5,929 nucleotides of DNA, taken from assembly GCA_027039465.1 (NCBI GenBank), contig JALWEA010000004.1, positions 1 through 5,929 on the forward strand, read 5' to 3'. The stretch's first letter is position 1, and each line of letters begins with the position of its first letter. The stretch is from Calditrichia bacterium. GTDB taxonomy: Bacteria; Calditrichota; Calditrichia; Calditrichales; Calditrichaceae. Below the pieces are notes generated by a model, which saw only the letters and a list, made by a program, of their open reading frames with translations, ran no database searches and had not been told where the DNA came from. Positions 5,424 to 5,929 of this stretch are shown here, one piece after another. Both the position numbers and the translations under genes were made by a program.

Positions 5424-5929
5424 ATGAAGACCGTTTTAATCCTTTTAATCGCGTTGACGTTTGCCGGCGCCCAAACATACATTATTCCCGATTTGCAGCG
5501 GGATGATTTTAAAGATTTAAAGAGCTGGTGGACGGTTAATATTTGGGGAGACAATCATACATGGGCAATCCCCAACGGCTATTTTATTGCCAATTTAAAT
5601 AATGCCTTAAACGGGGGGCAGGGCGGCTCCCTGCAATCCGATGGGGAGGGAATGGAAAATATCGGTTTCAGCACGGCATACACCATGATGATTTATTCAA
5701 AAGATGATACGATCGATGCCCGAATTCGGATTAAGTATTTAACACCGCTTTTGCCGGGCAGTCGCGGATACGGTTTATGGCATTCGGAAGCCGTGCCCAT
5801 TACCATCAATCAGGCCACCTGGTTCATGGAGCAAAAAGCCGATACCTCTTATGATTGGGCCCCTGAAGAAAATTGGTGGTACGGACGTATTTCCCGAGGC
5901 GTTTCCGAATCCAATGAGGTAAAAGCCAC
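5424..5929 (+). CDS. Second secreted GH16/LamG-like jelly-roll protein, N-terminal part (3' end outside window)
   Basis: The frame runs from ATG 5424 without a stop to the window end, giving 168 residues of an incomplete protein. Residues 1-16 (MKTVLILLIALTFAGA) form a short, clean signal peptide with cleavage before QTYII. The mature part matches the protein encoded at 2847-4355: IIPDLQRDDFKDLKSWW (20-36) against LIPPLKRDDFNQIHDWW (46-62), nine of 17 identical. KYLTPLLPGSRGYGLWHS (104-121) matches KLLTPLMPGSRGWGFWKS, and ATWFMEQKAD (131-140) matches LAWFMQQKDV. The two are therefore paralogues with the same jelly-roll start. An extra Gly/Asn-rich stretch (about 57-80) is specific to this copy. 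As in its partner, no GH16 E-x-D-x-E cluster appears where it should. A role in binding envelope or extracellular glycan is inferred. The gene follows UbiA by 10 bases and should be co-transcribed with it. Confidence 0.8.
   Translation, partial: MKTVLILLIALTFAGAQTYIIPDLQRDDFKDLKSWWTVNIWGDNHTWAIPNGYFIANLNNALNGGQGGSLQSDGEGMENIGFSTAYTMMIYSKDDTIDARIRIKYLTPLLPGSRGYGLWHSEAVPITINQATWFMEQKADTSYDWAPEENWWYGRISRGVSESNEVKA

Overview
All genes in this window lie on the + strand and are closely packed. They read as bacterial. Two starts have clear Shine-Dalgarno sites (GAGGAG before the prenyl synthase, AGGTGA before the last gene), but the others have none or only a weak one. Base composition is moderately AT-rich. 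Non-SD starts, a heptanucleotide repeat between genes and secreted beta-sandwich proteins would suit a member of the Fibrobacteres-Chlorobi-Bacteroidetes/Calditrichota neighbourhood. That placement is an impression, not a demonstrated assignment.

Layout. Bases 1-267 are the 3' end of a family 2 glycosyltransferase. Bases 268-378 are intergenic and end in six in-phase copies of a 7-base unit (consensus TTAACYC) that abut the next start codon. Bases 379-2022 encode a polytopic GT-C (ArnT/PMT-like) glycosyltransferase. It overlaps by 26 bases a short-chain polyprenyl (probably geranylgeranyl) diphosphate synthase at 1997-2857. A strong intrinsic terminator follows at 2888-2928. It lies inside the reading frame of the next gene (2847-4355), a secreted protein whose first domain has a GH16/laminin-G-like jelly-roll fold without the GH16 catalytic acids. 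After 11 bases comes a UbiA-family membrane prenyltransferase (4367-5413). After another 10 bases comes a second secreted protein (5424 to beyond the window end) that is clearly a paralogue of the first.

How the genes may work together. The prenyl diphosphate synthase and the UbiA transferase form a natural pair: one makes a C15-C20 or longer prenyl diphosphate and the other attaches it to an acceptor in the membrane. Two glycosyltransferases lie upstream, one of a type that normally uses polyprenyl-phosphate sugars. Two paralogous exported, probably carbohydrate-binding proteins flank UbiA. An envelope lipid or glycan function is the simplest reading, but no substrate can be named from the sequence. 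The most unusual points are the terminator embedded in the signal-peptide region of the first jelly-roll gene, the two paralogous non-catalytic GH16-like proteins bracketing a UbiA gene, and the heptamer array sitting where a ribosome-binding site should be.
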